A DNA stretch of 7,680 nt from an uncultured Bacteroides sp. (GTDB lineage: Bacteria > Bacteroidota > Bacteroidia > Bacteroidales > Bacteroidaceae): contig URWP01000128.1 of the NCBI GenBank assembly GCA_900551645.1, forward strand, positions 1-7,680, read 5' to 3'. Positions within the stretch are counted from its first letter, which is position 1. Each line of letters opens with the position of its first letter. Both the position numbers and the translations under genes were made by a program. Shown in pieces: positions 7,618 through 7,680 of the stretch. The notes under the pieces are model-generated. The model saw only the letters and a program-made list of their open reading frames with translations. It did not search any database and was not told the DNA's origin.

Positions 7618-7680
7618 GAATATTTTATCTGCCCAATCGGACGATGATTAATGAAATTGACATATTGCATAAAGGTCATT
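7618..7680 (-). pseudogene. Probable upstream remnant of the S41 gene at the window edge
   Basis: In the frame restored by collapsing the 5-bp repeat, codons from 7647 to 7618 encode SSSDWADKIF, a polar segment compatible with the linker after a lipoprotein signal. A TAA at 7648-7650 then closes that frame, and the short stretch beyond it (NDLYAICQFH) is not a convincing signal peptide. The other two minus frames also contain stops here: TAA at 7608-7610 in one, and TAA at 7625-7627 and TGA at 7676-7678 in the other. I cannot decide between a second mutation, a rearrangement boundary and plain upstream DNA. No consensus promoter is visible. Confidence 0.35.

Noticed and set aside
7644..7680. 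Plus-strand ATGs at 7644 and 7651 open to the window edge
   Set aside because: Each gives only 10 to 12 codons, without a promoter or recognisable protein start, in DNA that may belong to the damaged S41 gene.
7618..7680. Insertion-sequence end or transposase fragment at the right edge
   Set aside because: No inverted repeat, target duplication of typical size around an element, or transposase motif could be seen in the 63 bases available.

Overview
The window looks like chromosomal DNA of an anaerobic gut Bacteroidales, most likely Bacteroides. Three things suggest this. Two intergenic promoters match the Bacteroides -7 consensus (TAnnTTTG with an upstream TTTG/TTG box). Recognisable Shine-Dalgarno sequences are absent. 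The gene content fits too: a long single-chain pyruvate:ferredoxin oxidoreductase and a PDZ/S41 peptidase of the Bacteroidetes type. The species cannot be fixed from the sequence alone.

Layout from left to right: a Rho-independent terminator (21-60) closes nifJ, a complete pyruvate:ferredoxin oxidoreductase gene on the minus strand (81-3632). After a 53-bp gap comes a minus-strand gene for an AAA ATPase of the AAA_14/DUF4143-like type (3686-4864). A 114-bp divergent intergenic region (4865-4978) holds two back-to-back consensus promoters. One drives the ATPase gene leftward. The other drives a plus-strand gene for an uncharacterised ATP-grasp-like protein (4979-6154). A bidirectional terminator (about 6167-6211) separates that gene from a convergent S41 peptidase gene whose stop codon is at 6227.

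The S41 gene is the most unusual part. Recognisable S41 N-terminal sequence continues 61 codons upstream of the first ATG (7429). The frame then ends at stop codons, at 7613-7615 and again at 7625-7627. The break sits in a perfect 5-bp tandem duplication (7608-7617). Removing one copy joins the frame to a further open stretch reaching 7647, so the gene looks frameshifted by slippage. Another stop at 7648-7650 remains, so the true 5' end is either further damaged or not visible.

Functionally, nifJ is core energy metabolism (pyruvate to acetyl-CoA with reduced ferredoxin). The other three genes have no visible link to it or to one another. The ATPase gene may be co-transcribed into nifJ because no terminator separates them. 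I see no tRNA, rRNA, CRISPR array or insertion sequence, and no convincing new multi-gene system. The best leads are the ATP-grasp-like protein, the Walker B variant in the ATPase, and the broken peptidase.
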